Assembly: GCF_031127805.1 (NCBI RefSeq)
Contig: NZ_JARXHW010000019.1
Location: 1 to 64,000 of the forward strand
DNA length: 64,000 nt
Direction: 5' to 3'
Source of the DNA: Thalassobacterium maritimum
GTDB lineage: Bacteria > Verrucomicrobiota > Verrucomicrobiia > Opitutales > Coraliomargaritaceae
This document shows, piece by piece, positions 16,449 through 26,890 of this stretch. The notes beneath the pieces were generated by a model that saw nothing but the letters and a program-made list of their open reading frames with translations, was not told where the DNA came from and ran no database searches. Position 1 is the stretch's first letter. Each line of letters begins with the position of its first letter. The position numbers were made by a program, and so were the translations under genes.

Positions 16449-19400
16449 ATGAAGATCGCGATTTTAGGGATTGGCCTACGTTTTCCACCAAACTGTAACA
16501 ACCTGGATTCTTTGTGGCGCTTGCTAGAAACTGGCGGCGACGCCATTGTCCCCGTCCCCAAGGATCGCTGGGATCCACGTCGTTTTACAGACAAAGACCC
16601 CGATCGCCCCGGAAAAAACTACGTCGCTAAAGGAGGCTACCTACGGGAAAATCCGCGCCTATTCGACCCGAGTGTGTTCGGCATTTCCCCGCGTGAAGCT
16701 CATGGCTTGGACCCCCAGCAGCGGGTGCTGCTGGAAACGACCTGGGAAGCCTTTGAAGATGCAGGCATCCCGATCGAGCGACAAGATGGTGCTCGCACGG
16801 GCGTCTTTGTCGGCGGCTTTTGCCTCGATCATTTACTACAAATCAACCATCCAGCCAACCGTCTATTGGCTTCCTCGCACTCAGCCACCAGTGCGACCAT
16901 GACGATTCTCTCCAATCGTCTGTCCTATGTTTTCAATTTACGAGGCCCCAGCTTCACACTCGATACGGCCTGCTCTTCCTCCTTGGTCGCCTTGCACTGT
17001 GCCTGTCAGTCCTTGATCAGCGGCGAGACCACCATGGCGCTCGCTGGGGGCGTCAATATCATGATGCGCCCGGAATTCCCCTTGATGATGAGTAAGGGGC
17101 GCTTCCTCTCCGAGCATGCCAACTGCCGCGCTTTTGACGCGTCCGCAGGCGGCTATGTCCGTGGCGAAGGTGCAGGCATGCTCTTACTCAAACCGCTCGA
17201 CGCGGCTCTCGCGGATGGCGACAGCATCCATGCAGTGATCGAAGGCACGGGTGTAAACCAAGACGGACGCACCCCCGGCATCTCGCTGCCCAATAGCGAG
17301 GCACAGGAAGAATTGATGCGAGAGGTCTACACTCGCGCGGGCGTTGCGCCTGCAAAGGTCGACTACGTCGAGGCCCATGGCACCGGCACTCAAGCAGGCG
17401 ACCCGCTCGAAGCCAGAGCGCTGGACTCCGTCTTTCGTGAAGGCCGCGATGCCGAACAGAAACTCCTGGTCGGCTCGATTAAGACCAACTTCGGGCATAC
17501 TGAAGCCGCGGCTGGCGTAGCGGGCGTGATCAAAGCGGTGCTCGTACTCAAGCATCGGCAAGTGCCGCCCACCCTGCACTTCAAAACGCCCAATCCCAAG
17601 ATTCCCTTTTCCAAATACTTATTCCGCATCGCGGATGCCAAAGAGGCCCTGCCCTCTATCAGCGAAAAGCCGGTCTTACACGTAGGGGTAAATTCCTTCG
17701 GTTACGGCGGCACCAATGGACACGTCGTGCTATCCTCCGCACCGGAGCTAGCCAGCCCCAGCCCCAGCAAGGAAGCGGAGCCGCCTTTCACACTGTTCCC
17801 GCTATCTGCTCGCAGTCCGGAAGCACTCCGTGAGAGCGCCAGTCGACTCGCATTTTACGTGCGTCGCAACAAGACCGCCTCCCTGAGTGATTTATATCAT
17901 ACCCTGGCGCATCGTAAATCTTTACTCAACTACCGTGCCGGCATCGTGGCATCCGACACCAAGGACTTACGCCAAAAACTCATGCTCGCCTCCAACGGCG
18001 ATGAGCAGGACGGCCTACGCATTAGCAACGAACCCGTCGAAGCGACACGCCCGGTCTTCGTCTATACCGGCATGGGCCCGCAATGGTGGGCGATGGGCCG
18101 TGAGCTCTTCGAAACAGAACCTGTCTGCGCGCAAGTGCTGGACGAGGTGGAAGCGATCTTTCGTCCGCTCAGTGGCTGGTCGCTCAAAGAGGCCATGCTG
18201 GCCAAAGAAGCCGACTCGCCGATGATGAAGACCGAGGTGGCCCAACCAGCCAACTTAGTGATTCAACTCGCGCTCACACGCCTATGGCAGCAATGGGGCA
18301 TTGAGCCCGCTGCAGTCATTGGTCACAGTGTGGGCGAAGTGACTTCGGCCGTAGTGGCGGGCGTCTACACTTTAGAAGAAGCCGTATTGGTCAGTTACCA
18401 CCGCAGTCGTCTACAAGCCAAAGAAGCCGGCAAGGGGGGCATGCTCGCCGTCGGCCTACCGGAAGCCGAACTGGGAGAGCTGTTAACAGGACGCCCAGGT
18501 GTGTCCATCGCAGCGGTCAACAGTTTCTCTTCAGTCACGCTATCAGGCGATCACGAGGAGCTCAAAGCGATCGCAGCTGAGCTGGAAGCGCGCGAAGTCT
18601 TCCACCGCGCTCTGCGCGTGGAAGTCGCCTACCACAGTCCACAGATGGACCCCATCGAGGCGCCCATTCTCGAAGCACTGGCGAGCTTAGATCCCAAGCC
18701 GGCACGCATCCCACTGTTTTCAACCGTCAGTGCGGAGCAAAGCACTGGAGCCGAATGGACGGCTGATTACTGGTGGCGCAATGTGCGCCAGCCCGTGCGC
18801 TTCGCCAGTGGCATTCAAGCACTGATCGAACAAGAGCATTCGCTCTTTTTGGAAGTGGGCCCACACCCCGTATTAGGAAATTCGATACAAGAGGTCGCCG
18901 CCGACTCGGGTAAGCGTTGCCGCACCGTCTTCTCGCTGCGCCGCAAAGAGCCTGAGCAAGCGACCCTGCACAACAACCTAGCCGCGCTCTTCACTCTGGG
19001 CGTCACGCCCGATTGGAATGCCGTCGGCCCGCATGATGGTTCCTTCGTGCGCCTACCCAGCTACCCTTGGCAACGCCAACTCTACTGGCAAGAGACTGCG
19101 GACTCCGAAATGGACCGCATCGGCCTGCCCGGCCCGGTCTACCAAAACACTCGCATTCACGCCTCGCAAAAGACTTGGGACGTTGAAATCAACGATGCCT
19201 TTTTCCCCTTCGTGAAAGATCATAGAGTGCAAGGGCAGACGGTCTTTCCTGGCATGGGTTACATCGAAAGCGCATTGTTTTTACAAAAGTCAGTGATGGG
19301 CGAAGCCTCCACCTGCCTACGCGACGTCGACTTCGAGGCGGTTCTGATTATGGACCCCAATAAATTGCAGCGACTAGTCAGCTCACTAGACGAGCAAACA

Positions 19401-22400
19401 GGAGAGTTTACCATATCCAGTCGTATCGAGGGCGATGCAGAAAGCACTCGTCGCCATGCCCGCGGACGCCTTTCACCTAGGCCCTTGGAAGCGGAAACCG
19501 CCTATTTCCCAAACATTCAAACTTGGCGCGATCGCTGCCAACATCAAGTGCCCCGTAGCACTTTCTACGATCGGCTACAGCGTCGTGGTTTAGAATATGG
19601 CCCTCACTTTCGTCCGGTTCAGTCCACCCAGACAGATGGGGTCCACTTTTTAGCCGAAGTGGAGGGCATGCCTGAGACAGCCGATCCAGCGCACCTGATC
19701 CATCCTACACTCCTCGACGGAGCCCTGCAACCGGTACTCTATGTTGCCAAAGGCGAACGAATGGTTCCTGTATCCATCGCATGCCTACGCTTTCACGCAT
19801 CGCCAAATACGCATAAAATCATCGCCTTCGGTTGTATTAATCACGAGACCGACACGAGCTTGAATGCCGATGTGTTTGTTTGCGATGAAACCGGTAAACC
19901 TCTAATCACAATCGAGGGCATCACTTGCCAGTCCATAGGCGGCTCTAGCGAATCCGCGCTGCCTCCCATCTATTTGCCCGATTGGCGTGCGCCCGAGCCA
20001 GTGCAGGCTGTCACAGGTTCATTCGACTGGAATGCTTGGCAGCTCATCGCAGAAGCCTCTGCTTCGGTTAATTCGCTCGAAGCCGCACTGTGCGATGCTG
20101 GCGTCCAACAACTACCCTTTACCAAGTCCAACGGAGACAGCGAACAAAGCAGCTGCTTAGATCTACAAGGCAAGGAACAACTGTTGTTTCTGCTACCAGC
20201 AATCGACGCAAGCGACGATCCTTATCAAAGCATACGAGCCCTCAACCTAAGCTTCCTCGCTCTATTGCGGGAACTGAAACAACAGGCGTTTGAAGGGCAA
20301 CTCGTCCTCATCACCAACAGTCCTCCTCACGAAGCTAGCCCGAGCGTCAACGCAATCTCGGCACTGGCTGCACTGGGGCAAAATGAAATCGAAGGTTTAC
20401 ATACCCGTTGTATTTACCTCGCCACCAGTGATTCCAAACAAGCACTCAAATCCTTAGAGGCCGAACTGTCGCAAGAAGCCACTGGCGAAGTCTGGCTTGA
20501 TCAGGACGAACGTCGCAGCCCTTGCTTAACCAAGCAGGTGCCGCAAGCGATCGAAATCGCACCCGAGCAAGTGTCCCTATCGGAGCCCGTGCACCTCGTC
20601 GCCAATGACGGCAAAAAACTAAGTGATCTGAGTTTCCAACGTTGCCAACGTGCGGTGCCACAAGCAGGCGAAGTCGAATTACGAATCCACAGTTCAGCAC
20701 TCAACTATAAAGATCTATTAAAGATCTACGGTAAGCTCCATCCACTGGTCCTACGTGACACCTTCTTTGGCGAAACGCTCGGCATGGAAGTCTATGCTGA
20801 AGTCATCGCCCTAGGCGCCGATACCAGTGGTGAACTGCAAGTGGGCGATCCTGTCATCGCCCTACTTCCAGATGCATTTCGCTCCTTTGCGACCGTGCCA
20901 GAAACTTTCGTAGTTAAAGCCCCCAGCGCTTGGGGAGCAAACGCCGCCTCGATTCCTGTAGTCTATTTAACCGCCGTGCATGGCTTAGAGAAGTTGGCAC
21001 GACTGCAGGCAGGCGAACGTGTCTTGATCCATCAAGCCACTGGCGGACTCGGGCTCGCCGCAATTGATGTGGCTCGCAAAGCCGGTGCCGAAATTTTCGC
21101 AACCGCGGGCAGCGAGGCGAAACGTGAATGGCTACAGCAGGCAGGCATCCAGCACGTCTTCCCTTCGCGTGACTTATCCTTTGTAGAAAGCATACTCTCC
21201 GCCACCGCTGGTGAAGGGGTCGATGTGATTCTGAGCGCCCAGACTGGACTGGCGCAAAAAGAAAGCCTGAACCTACTCAAACCAGGTGGTCGCTACATTG
21301 ATGTTGGCAAAAAAGACATCATCGACGATAGCGGACTGCCACTACGCGCGTTTAATCGCAATCTACTCTTCGCTGCGGTCGACATCGATCGCCTACTGGT
21401 AGAACGCCCCGCTTACATTCGAGGTCTGATGCAAGGCATCGTCGCGGACTTCGAATCAGGCAGCTTCCAAGGCGTCGCCACGGAGTCATTCCCTGCCGCT
21501 GAGATTGAAGCCGCTTTTAACAAAATGGCACAGAGTAAGCATCAGGGTAAGATACTGATCGATTTTTTAAACGGCAGTGTCGAAACGACTCCAGCAGAGA
21601 CGAGCAAGTCGGTGGCTCGTAAGACAGGTGCTTACTTAATCACAGGAGGCACTTCTGGCTTTGGTCTGGAAACAGCCAAGTGGCTGGCTCGCAAAGGTGC
21701 CGGTCGTGTTGTGCTACTCAGCCGGCGCGGTGATGCAGTGCCAGGCCTGGCGGATAAACGTGCGGCCATTGAAGAAGAAGGCGCCGAAGTCGTCGTGATC
21801 AAAGGCGATGCCACCCTTGTCGCAGACTTACAGCAAGCACGTACAGCAATGAGCACCGACGGCTTCACACCGGCAGGCATCATCCACGGTGCCATGGTGC
21901 TCGAAGATGCATTTCTCGATGAGATGGATGCTAAGCGTTTTGAAGCAGGCTTCCTGCCTAAGGTCGCGGGAGCACTTGCACTGGAGGCCGTCTTCGCCGA
22001 TGCCTGTTTAGACTTCCTCGTATTTTACTCCTCGATCTCAGCGCTCATCGGTAATCGCGGTCAGGCAAATTACATCGCAGCTAACGCATTTCTCGATGCC
22101 TATGCCCTACGCCTTCGACAAAGAGGCATGCCAGCAATTTCGATCAATTGGGGCGCCCTGAAGGATTCTGGTGTGGTGGCACGCTCGGCAAGCCTCGAAG
22201 GCGCACTCGAAGCGGCCGGTGTTAAAGCACTCAGTGATGAAGAAGCCTTAGCTGCCCTCGAAGTCGTGCTGCAAGCGGATACCGCCCGCGCGGCAGCAAT
22301 CGACCTCGACTGGCAGGTCTGGAAACAAGCCCACCCCAAGCTGGCGCAAGACCCTCGCTTTCTGGAGCATGCCGAAGCACCTGCTCACGGCCTAGAAAAC

Positions 22401-22721
22401 GAAACCGCTCAAAAATTACTTGCGGAAATCATCGAGCTCAAACAGGATGAAAAATCCGCACGGCTCGAGCGGGAAATCGCCGAGGTTCTTTCCAACGTGC
22501 TCAAAGTATCCGCTGACACCGTCAAACCTGAAGCACGCCTGACCGACATGGGCGTCGACTCACTTCTAATGCTGGAATTAAGCCTTGGCCTCAAAGAACG
22601 CACCGGCATTCCATTCACCGCCATGGAGCTGCTCAAAGGCCCCAACGTCCGAGAACTGGCCCAAGTGCTGCTTGCAAGATTAAGCGGTCAAGATACCTCT
22701 ACCAATCTTCCTCCAAACTAA
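16386..22721 (+). CDS. Single-module, fully reducing type I polyketide synthase
   Basis: A 2111-residue multidomain enzyme. Numbering from the ATG at 16386: KS about 23-450 (C196 in DTACSSS, H331, H371); AT about 555-855 (S648 in GHSVGE, H750); DH about 920-1185 (H946 in HRVQG..FPG, D1111 in LLDGA); ER about 1400-1727 (QATGGLGLAAI); KR about 1745-1925 (TGGTSGFG, Y1896); ACP about 2028-2100 (phosphopantetheine Ser S2059 in GVDSL). There is no methyltransferase or thioesterase domain. This KS-AT-DH-ER-KR-ACP set can make a fully reduced chain iteratively, as in mycocerosic-type or fungal highly reducing synthases. The AT motif VAYH with GHSVGE suggests malonyl-CoA, weakly. A second ATG at 16449 (MKIAILGIG) starts exactly at the KS domain and is the more likely start. 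It leads a six-gene run with a PhcB-like methyltransferase and two-component proteins. Confidence 0.95.
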   Translation: MADRLELVSHAFHNTPCLIHHMKIAILGIGLRFPPNCNNLDSLWRLLETGGDAIVPVPKDRWDPRRFTDKDPDRPGKNYVAKGGYLRENPRLFDPSVFGISPREAHGLDPQQRVLLETTWEAFEDAGIPIERQDGARTGVFVGGFCLDHLLQINHPANRLLASSHSATSATMTILSNRLSYVFNLRGPSFTLDTACSSSLVALHCACQSLISGETTMALAGGVNIMMRPEFPLMMSKGRFLSEHANCRAFDASAGGYVRGEGAGMLLLKPLDAALADGDSIHAVIEGTGVNQDGRTPGISLPNSEAQEELMREVYTRAGVAPAKVDYVEAHGTGTQAGDPLEARALDSVFREGRDAEQKLLVGSIKTNFGHTEAAAGVAGVIKAVLVLKHRQVPPTLHFKTPNPKIPFSKYLFRIADAKEALPSISEKPVLHVGVNSFGYGGTNGHVVLSSAPELASPSPSKEAEPPFTLFPLSARSPEALRESASRLAFYVRRNKTASLSDLYHTLAHRKSLLNYRAGIVASDTKDLRQKLMLASNGDEQDGLRISNEPVEATRPVFVYTGMGPQWWAMGRELFETEPVCAQVLDEVEAIFRPLSGWSLKEAMLAKEADSPMMKTEVAQPANLVIQLALTRLWQQWGIEPAAVIGHSVGEVTSAVVAGVYTLEEAVLVSYHRSRLQAKEAGKGGMLAVGLPEAELGELLTGRPGVSIAAVNSFSSVTLSGDHEELKAIAAELEAREVFHRALRVEVAYHSPQMDPIEAPILEALASLDPKPARIPLFSTVSAEQSTGAEWTADYWWRNVRQPVRFASGIQALIEQEHSLFLEVGPHPVLGNSIQEVAADSGKRCRTVFSLRRKEPEQATLHNNLAALFTLGVTPDWNAVGPHDGSFVRLPSYPWQRQLYWQETADSEMDRIGLPGPVYQNTRIHASQKTWDVEINDAFFPFVKDHRVQGQTVFPGMGYIESALFLQKSVMGEASTCLRDVDFEAVLIMDPNKLQRLVSSLDEQTGEFTISSRIEGDAESTRRHARGRLSPRPLEAETAYFPNIQTWRDRCQHQVPRSTFYDRLQRRGLEYGPHFRPVQSTQTDGVHFLAEVEGMPETADPAHLIHPTLLDGALQPVLYVAKGERMVPVSIACLRFHASPNTHKIIAFGCINHETDTSLNADVFVCDETGKPLITIEGITCQSIGGSSESALPPIYLPDWRAPEPVQAVTGSFDWNAWQLIAEASASVNSLEAALCDAGVQQLPFTKSNGDSEQSSCLDLQGKEQLLFLLPAIDASDDPYQSIRALNLSFLALLRELKQQAFEGQLVLITNSPPHEASPSVNAISALAALGQNEIEGLHTRCIYLATSDSKQALKSLEAELSQEATGEVWLDQDERRSPCLTKQVPQAIEIAPEQVSLSEPVHLVANDGKKLSDLSFQRCQRAVPQAGEVELRIHSSALNYKDLLKIYGKLHPLVLRDTFFGETLGMEVYAEVIALGADTSGELQVGDPVIALLPDAFRSFATVPETFVVKAPSAWGANAASIPVVYLTAVHGLEKLARLQAGERVLIHQATGGLGLAAIDVARKAGAEIFATAGSEAKREWLQQAGIQHVFPSRDLSFVESILSATAGEGVDVILSAQTGLAQKESLNLLKPGGRYIDVGKKDIIDDSGLPLRAFNRNLLFAAVDIDRLLVERPAYIRGLMQGIVADFESGSFQGVATESFPAAEIEAAFNKMAQSKHQGKILIDFLNGSVETTPAETSKSVARKTGAYLITGGTSGFGLETAKWLARKGAGRVVLLSRRGDAVPGLADKRAAIEEEGAEVVVIKGDATLVADLQQARTAMSTDGFTPAGIIHGAMVLEDAFLDEMDAKRFEAGFLPKVAGALALEAVFADACLDFLVFYSSISALIGNRGQANYIAANAFLDAYALRLRQRGMPAISINWGALKDSGVVARSASLEGALEAAGVKALSDEEALAALEVVLQADTARAAAIDLDWQVWKQAHPKLAQDPRFLEHAEAPAHGLENETAQKLLAEIIELKQDEKSARLEREIAEVLSNVLKVSADTVKPEARLTDMGVDSLLMLELSLGLKERTGIPFTAMELLKGPNVRELAQVLLARLSGQDTSTNLPPN

Positions 22722-22775
22722 ATCTACTCTTCGGTTCTTCGCCGATCACTAACATTCATCCCTCTCTCTAATATC

Positions 22776-24173
22776 GTGGAACAGTCTATCTCTGGCATCG
22801 ACAGTGTCGTCTCCTTCTCCAACAATCAGGGTGCAAAAGGCCGTGGCACCCTCGTGCACGTCTCGCGGTCTATGGCAGTGTTCGAGGTTTATAATCCTTT
22901 CTCGATTGTTCAGTTGAGTGAGGTCTTAAAAGAAATTGTGATCATGCGCGGCGAGCGTATAATCTACCGCGGTAAAGGCGTGGTTACCAGTATTGTAACT
23001 ACCGGCTTGATGACCATTGTCTCAGCCACATTTACAGACAGTTGGAAAGACCCCGGTGCCCTGCGCCCGAATAAGACACTTGAGGACGAAATTGAGAGCT
23101 TCATCGATGGCTGGGAGAAAGGTCACGACCTCTCTGCGTCATATCAGTTGGTGGTCAATAAAATGTCCAATTTCTTCGCAGAAATCAGCCGTTGGCTAGA
23201 AGAGGTTGAAGTCGCACTCTTAGAGGACTTTGATAGCAACGACGCTGAAAGCATTCAGTTCAAGAACAGTGTCGAGAAGCCTGTGCTGGAGAAAATGATT
23301 GAGTTTTATCGTCTTTTTGAAGCTGAAGCTGCGAAGATTCCACAAGAAGAAGTCAGCCTGTATAAAGCCTTTGCACGGCGCGAATTGCACCCATTCATTC
23401 TCTGTGCCCCCTTTGCCCACCGCTCATTTACCAAGCCACTCGGTTACGCTGGAGACTACGAAATGGTGAATATGATGCTCAAGGAATCTCCGAGTAAGGG
23501 TAACAACGCCTACGCTCAGATCGTCAATGACCTCCACACCAATGTGCCTGCCTGTATCGCGCACTGCAATCGGATCGACTTCTTAGTCGAATCACTAGGT
23601 GACGTGGTCAACAAGGTGCAGGAAGAAATGCGCGTTTGTAATATTCTCAACGTTGGCTGTGGCCCGGCCGTTGAAGTTCAGCGCTTCATCCGGGACAACG
23701 AGCTATCCGAAGAATGTGTATTCACTCTAATGGACTTTAGCGAGGAAACCCTCGAATATACAAATGGGCGCATCAAAGAAGCCATGGCCAAATCTGGACA
23801 TCAACCCGTCGTGAACACGATCAAGCGCTCCATCGACGAGTTGCTAAAAGATGTCCACGATAATGATGCCGAAATCTTGCCAACCTATGATCTTGTGTAC
23901 TGTGCCGGCCTCTTTGATTACTTTCCCGACAATGTCTGCCGCAATCTAATCAGCCTGTACTACCGCTGGGTAAAGCCAGGCGGTCGCTTAATCGCAACGA
24001 ACGTAACGCCAAGTAATCCGGAGCGTTACACACAGGAACACCTGCTGGAATGGTATCTCATCTATCGTGATGAAGAAACGATGGCATCGCTCGCCCCGCA
24101 TGGCACCCAACCTGTGATCGAACTGGACGAAACAGGCGTCAACATCTTCCTGACGATTCATAAAGAAAACTAA
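22776..24173 (+). CDS. PhcB-like SAM-dependent methyltransferase with PilZ-like N-terminal domain
   Basis: 465 residues, GTG start. The N-terminal part (about 8-95) is beta-rich and resembles a PilZ-like fold (GRGTLVHVSRSMAVFEVYNPF); residues 100-210 are helical; the rest is a class I methyltransferase with SAM motif ILNVGCGPAVEV (290-301), the acidic residue D320 and motif CAGLFDYFPD (376-385). The stretch PLGYAGDYEMVNMM (221-234) is, from memory, a signature of proteins annotated as 3-hydroxypalmitate methyl ester synthesis enzymes (PhcB of Ralstonia). PhcB methylates a 3-hydroxy fatty acid to give a diffusible quorum signal. Here the substrate may be the upstream synthase's product, which would also solve its lack of a thioesterase. 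The gene follows the synthase by 54 bp and its TAA overlaps the next ATG by one base. Confidence 0.8.
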   Translation: MEQSISGIDSVVSFSNNQGAKGRGTLVHVSRSMAVFEVYNPFSIVQLSEVLKEIVIMRGERIIYRGKGVVTSIVTTGLMTIVSATFTDSWKDPGALRPNKTLEDEIESFIDGWEKGHDLSASYQLVVNKMSNFFAEISRWLEEVEVALLEDFDSNDAESIQFKNSVEKPVLEKMIEFYRLFEAEAAKIPQEEVSLYKAFARRELHPFILCAPFAHRSFTKPLGYAGDYEMVNMMLKESPSKGNNAYAQIVNDLHTNVPACIAHCNRIDFLVESLGDVVNKVQEEMRVCNILNVGCGPAVEVQRFIRDNELSEECVFTLMDFSEETLEYTNGRIKEAMAKSGHQPVVNTIKRSIDELLKDVHDNDAEILPTYDLVYCAGLFDYFPDNVCRNLISLYYRWVKPGGRLIATNVTPSNPERYTQEHLLEWYLIYRDEETMASLAPHGTQPVIELDETGVNIFLTIHKEN

Positions 24174-26890
24174 TGTCGACCGCTCATACAGAAAGCTTGC
24201 GAGGGGGACGACTTTCTATTCGTAAAATACTAGACAGGTTCTCAAACCTACTAGGGAGGACGGAACCTGTAGACAGCGAGCTAATGGCTGCGTATCAAGA
24301 AACAGATACCGAGCGCAGGCGCGTGCGCTTACACATCGGTATTTGGATTTCAACGATCGGCATGCTCGCGGGGGTGACACTCGACTATTTTGTGTATCCA
24401 CAGCATTTGGCCATGCTGTTTGCCATTAGGCTCGTCGCGACACTAGTCTTGTTCCTGCTGCTCTTTGTTTTAAAGAAAGCCAAAACGAATCGCTCTTTAA
24501 TTAAGAACTTAGGGATCACGATGGCATTCGTGGACAACCTCGCATTTATCGCGATGATCTTTTGCCTTGGTGGCGCAGTATCAACCTACTATGCAGGCAT
24601 CAATCTCGTACTGCTGGCCATGTCAGTGCTACTCCCCTGGACCTTCAAAGAAACTTCCGCAGTCTGCCTAGGCTCGATTGCACTGTATGCGCTTGCTTGT
24701 ATTTTCGAAGGCAACCTCTCACAAGCAGGAGTCTTCTCTAGCTTTTTCAACAACACTTACTTCCTGACGATCACTAGCATAATATGCGTAATTTCCGCAC
24801 ACATACAATCGCGTGCGCGATTTAGTGATTTCGAATTGCGCCACAGCCTCGACAAACGCAACCACGAGCTCCAAACTCTGGACCGTTTGAAGACAAATTT
24901 CTTTTCAAACGTCACGCACGAACTGCGCACCCCGCTCGCACTCATTCTAGGACCTATAGATAACGTCTTAAAAGGACGAGAGAAACTAGCCGACCGCCAG
25001 CACGAAAATCTATTAGTTGCTCAAAGAAATTCACTACGCTTGCTCAAACTAATTAACGACCTACTGGACCTCACTCGTATGGAGCAAGGAGATAACGTGC
25101 TTTCCAAAAAGACACTCAAACTAAAGAGCTACTTGGTCGAAATTGTCGACTCCGTCCGCCACCTCGCCACCGCCAAAGGTGTCAGCCTCCGCGTCGAGCC
25201 CCACAGCGAATCGATCTATCTCGAAGCCGATCCCGCCAGGATGGAAAAGGTCATTCTCAACCTACTGACTAATGCGATCAAATTTACCAGTCGTGGAGGA
25301 TCGATCAAAGTCGGTTACCATGCACTTCCTGATGAAAAGATCGCAATTTACGTAGAAGACGACGGGGCCGGCATCCGCAAGGAGGATCTGGAAAAGATTT
25401 TCGACCGCTTTTACCAAGTCTCTGGTGAAGGTGGCTCGAGTGAACAAGGCGTCGGCATCGGCCTAGCTCTGGCCAAAGAGCTCATTGAGCAACACGACGG
25501 CCAACTTGAAGTCGAAAGCGAGCCTCAAAAGGGCTCTCGCTTCACTATGATTTTACCGGGCGCACTGCCTTTGAGTACTCGCTCGCCCGATGTCGTGCCC
25601 CACGGGCCGCGGGAGGTGATTGAAAGCTCGACGCAACATACAAACGACATGGACCAACCCCTCTTGCAAGCCTTCCGCTCAGCCGACCGCACCTTAGTCA
25701 ATCGCAACACGGAAACCGATGAAATTTCTGTATCCGGCAGCGGTGACCAAGTCGTATTGGTCATCGAAGACGAGCCCGATATGATGCGCTACATCACCAG
25801 CTTGCTAAACGAACACTTTAAACTGGTGAGTGCACGCGATGGACGCAATTTAGAGTATTTAATCGAAACCTATAATCCGCAGTTGATCCTACTCGACTGG
25901 ATGCTTCCTGGCCGTGACGGCCTCAGCCTGTGCCGAGAGATCCGTAAGAATAGCAGCAACAATGCACGCAAGGTGGTGATGCTCACCGCCCGTGTCGACG
26001 AAGAGTCCAAAGTACATGCCTTGGAAGCGGGCGCCGACGACTTCCTACTCAAGCCATTTAGCAGTATCGAGCTCATTACCCGCATAAATAACCTGATACG
26101 GAATGCCACACTGCAAATCAGCCTCAAGCAATCCAACCTCGAGCTAAAAGAAACTCTGCAAAGACTGCAAGAAACCGAGGCTCACCTCATTCAAAGTGAG
26201 AAAATGAACGCGCTCGGCTCCCTATCTGCTGGACTGCTGCACGAGATCAATAATCCTCTCAACTACGTATTCTCAGGTATTCAAATTCTGGAAATGCAAA
26301 ACGACAGTTTCGATGATGAAACCAAGGAAATGATTGGTGACATCAAAGAAGGGCTGGTGCGCGTGAATGACGTGATGAAGGACTTGACCACTTTCGCCTA
26401 TCCCGAAAAGCCCGGTCAGGTATCTGAATTCCCTCTCATCGAAGCTTTCCGAGCCGCTGAAAAAATCACTTCTAAAGAAACGATGGACGTCGAAGTCGAA
26501 GTCGACATGCCCAGTGAATTGATGGTCAAAGGTCAAAAAACTCAGCTAATGCACGTGTTCATCAACCTGCTCACTAATGCCGGCAAAGCATTAGTGGAGC
26601 ACCCCAGCGAGCGAGAAAAAAAGATTAAAGTGAATGCAGAACGCATTGAAGACAGCATCAAAGTGGTCTTCCACGACAATGGGGTCGGCATTCCAGAGCC
26701 AGTGCGTGAACGTATTTTCGAACCCTTTTTCACCACCCGCGACGTTGGCAAAGGCATGGGCATGGGGCTATCAATTTGCCGAACGATCATCGAAAACCAC
26801 GGCGGTTCCATTTCGGTCGACTCCAAAGTTGACCACCACACCATCTTCACTATCCATATTCCAGCAACGAAGGCAAACGATCTAAAATGA
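24173..26890 (+). CDS. Six-TM hybrid sensor kinase, kinase-receiver-kinase (PhcS/CqsS-like)
   Basis: 905 residues. Six predicted transmembrane helices between about 54 and 211, with very short loops, form the sensor, as in CqsS, LqsS and PhcS kinases that detect small hydrophobic autoinducers. Then HisKA with H249 (THELRTPL), HATPase about 345-462 (NLLTNA, DDGAG, GVGIGLALA), a receiver about 526-640 with D575 and K627, a coiled coil, and a second HisKA of the HEINNPL type with H690, followed by a second HATPase about 785-897 (NLLTNAGKAL, DNGVGI, GMGMGLSIC). Both kinase modules look catalytically complete. It overlaps the methyltransferase by 1 bp and the next receiver gene by 4 bp, so the three are translationally coupled. 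Confidence 0.9.
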   Translation: MSTAHTESLRGGRLSIRKILDRFSNLLGRTEPVDSELMAAYQETDTERRRVRLHIGIWISTIGMLAGVTLDYFVYPQHLAMLFAIRLVATLVLFLLLFVLKKAKTNRSLIKNLGITMAFVDNLAFIAMIFCLGGAVSTYYAGINLVLLAMSVLLPWTFKETSAVCLGSIALYALACIFEGNLSQAGVFSSFFNNTYFLTITSIICVISAHIQSRARFSDFELRHSLDKRNHELQTLDRLKTNFFSNVTHELRTPLALILGPIDNVLKGREKLADRQHENLLVAQRNSLRLLKLINDLLDLTRMEQGDNVLSKKTLKLKSYLVEIVDSVRHLATAKGVSLRVEPHSESIYLEADPARMEKVILNLLTNAIKFTSRGGSIKVGYHALPDEKIAIYVEDDGAGIRKEDLEKIFDRFYQVSGEGGSSEQGVGIGLALAKELIEQHDGQLEVESEPQKGSRFTMILPGALPLSTRSPDVVPHGPREVIESSTQHTNDMDQPLLQAFRSADRTLVNRNTETDEISVSGSGDQVVLVIEDEPDMMRYITSLLNEHFKLVSARDGRNLEYLIETYNPQLILLDWMLPGRDGLSLCREIRKNSSNNARKVVMLTARVDEESKVHALEAGADDFLLKPFSSIELITRINNLIRNATLQISLKQSNLELKETLQRLQETEAHLIQSEKMNALGSLSAGLLHEINNPLNYVFSGIQILEMQNDSFDDETKEMIGDIKEGLVRVNDVMKDLTTFAYPEKPGQVSEFPLIEAFRAAEKITSKETMDVEVEVDMPSELMVKGQKTQLMHVFINLLTNAGKALVEHPSEREKKIKVNAERIEDSIKVVFHDNGVGIPEPVRERIFEPFFTTRDVGKGMGMGLSICRTIIENHGGSISVDSKVDHHTIFTIHIPATKANDLK

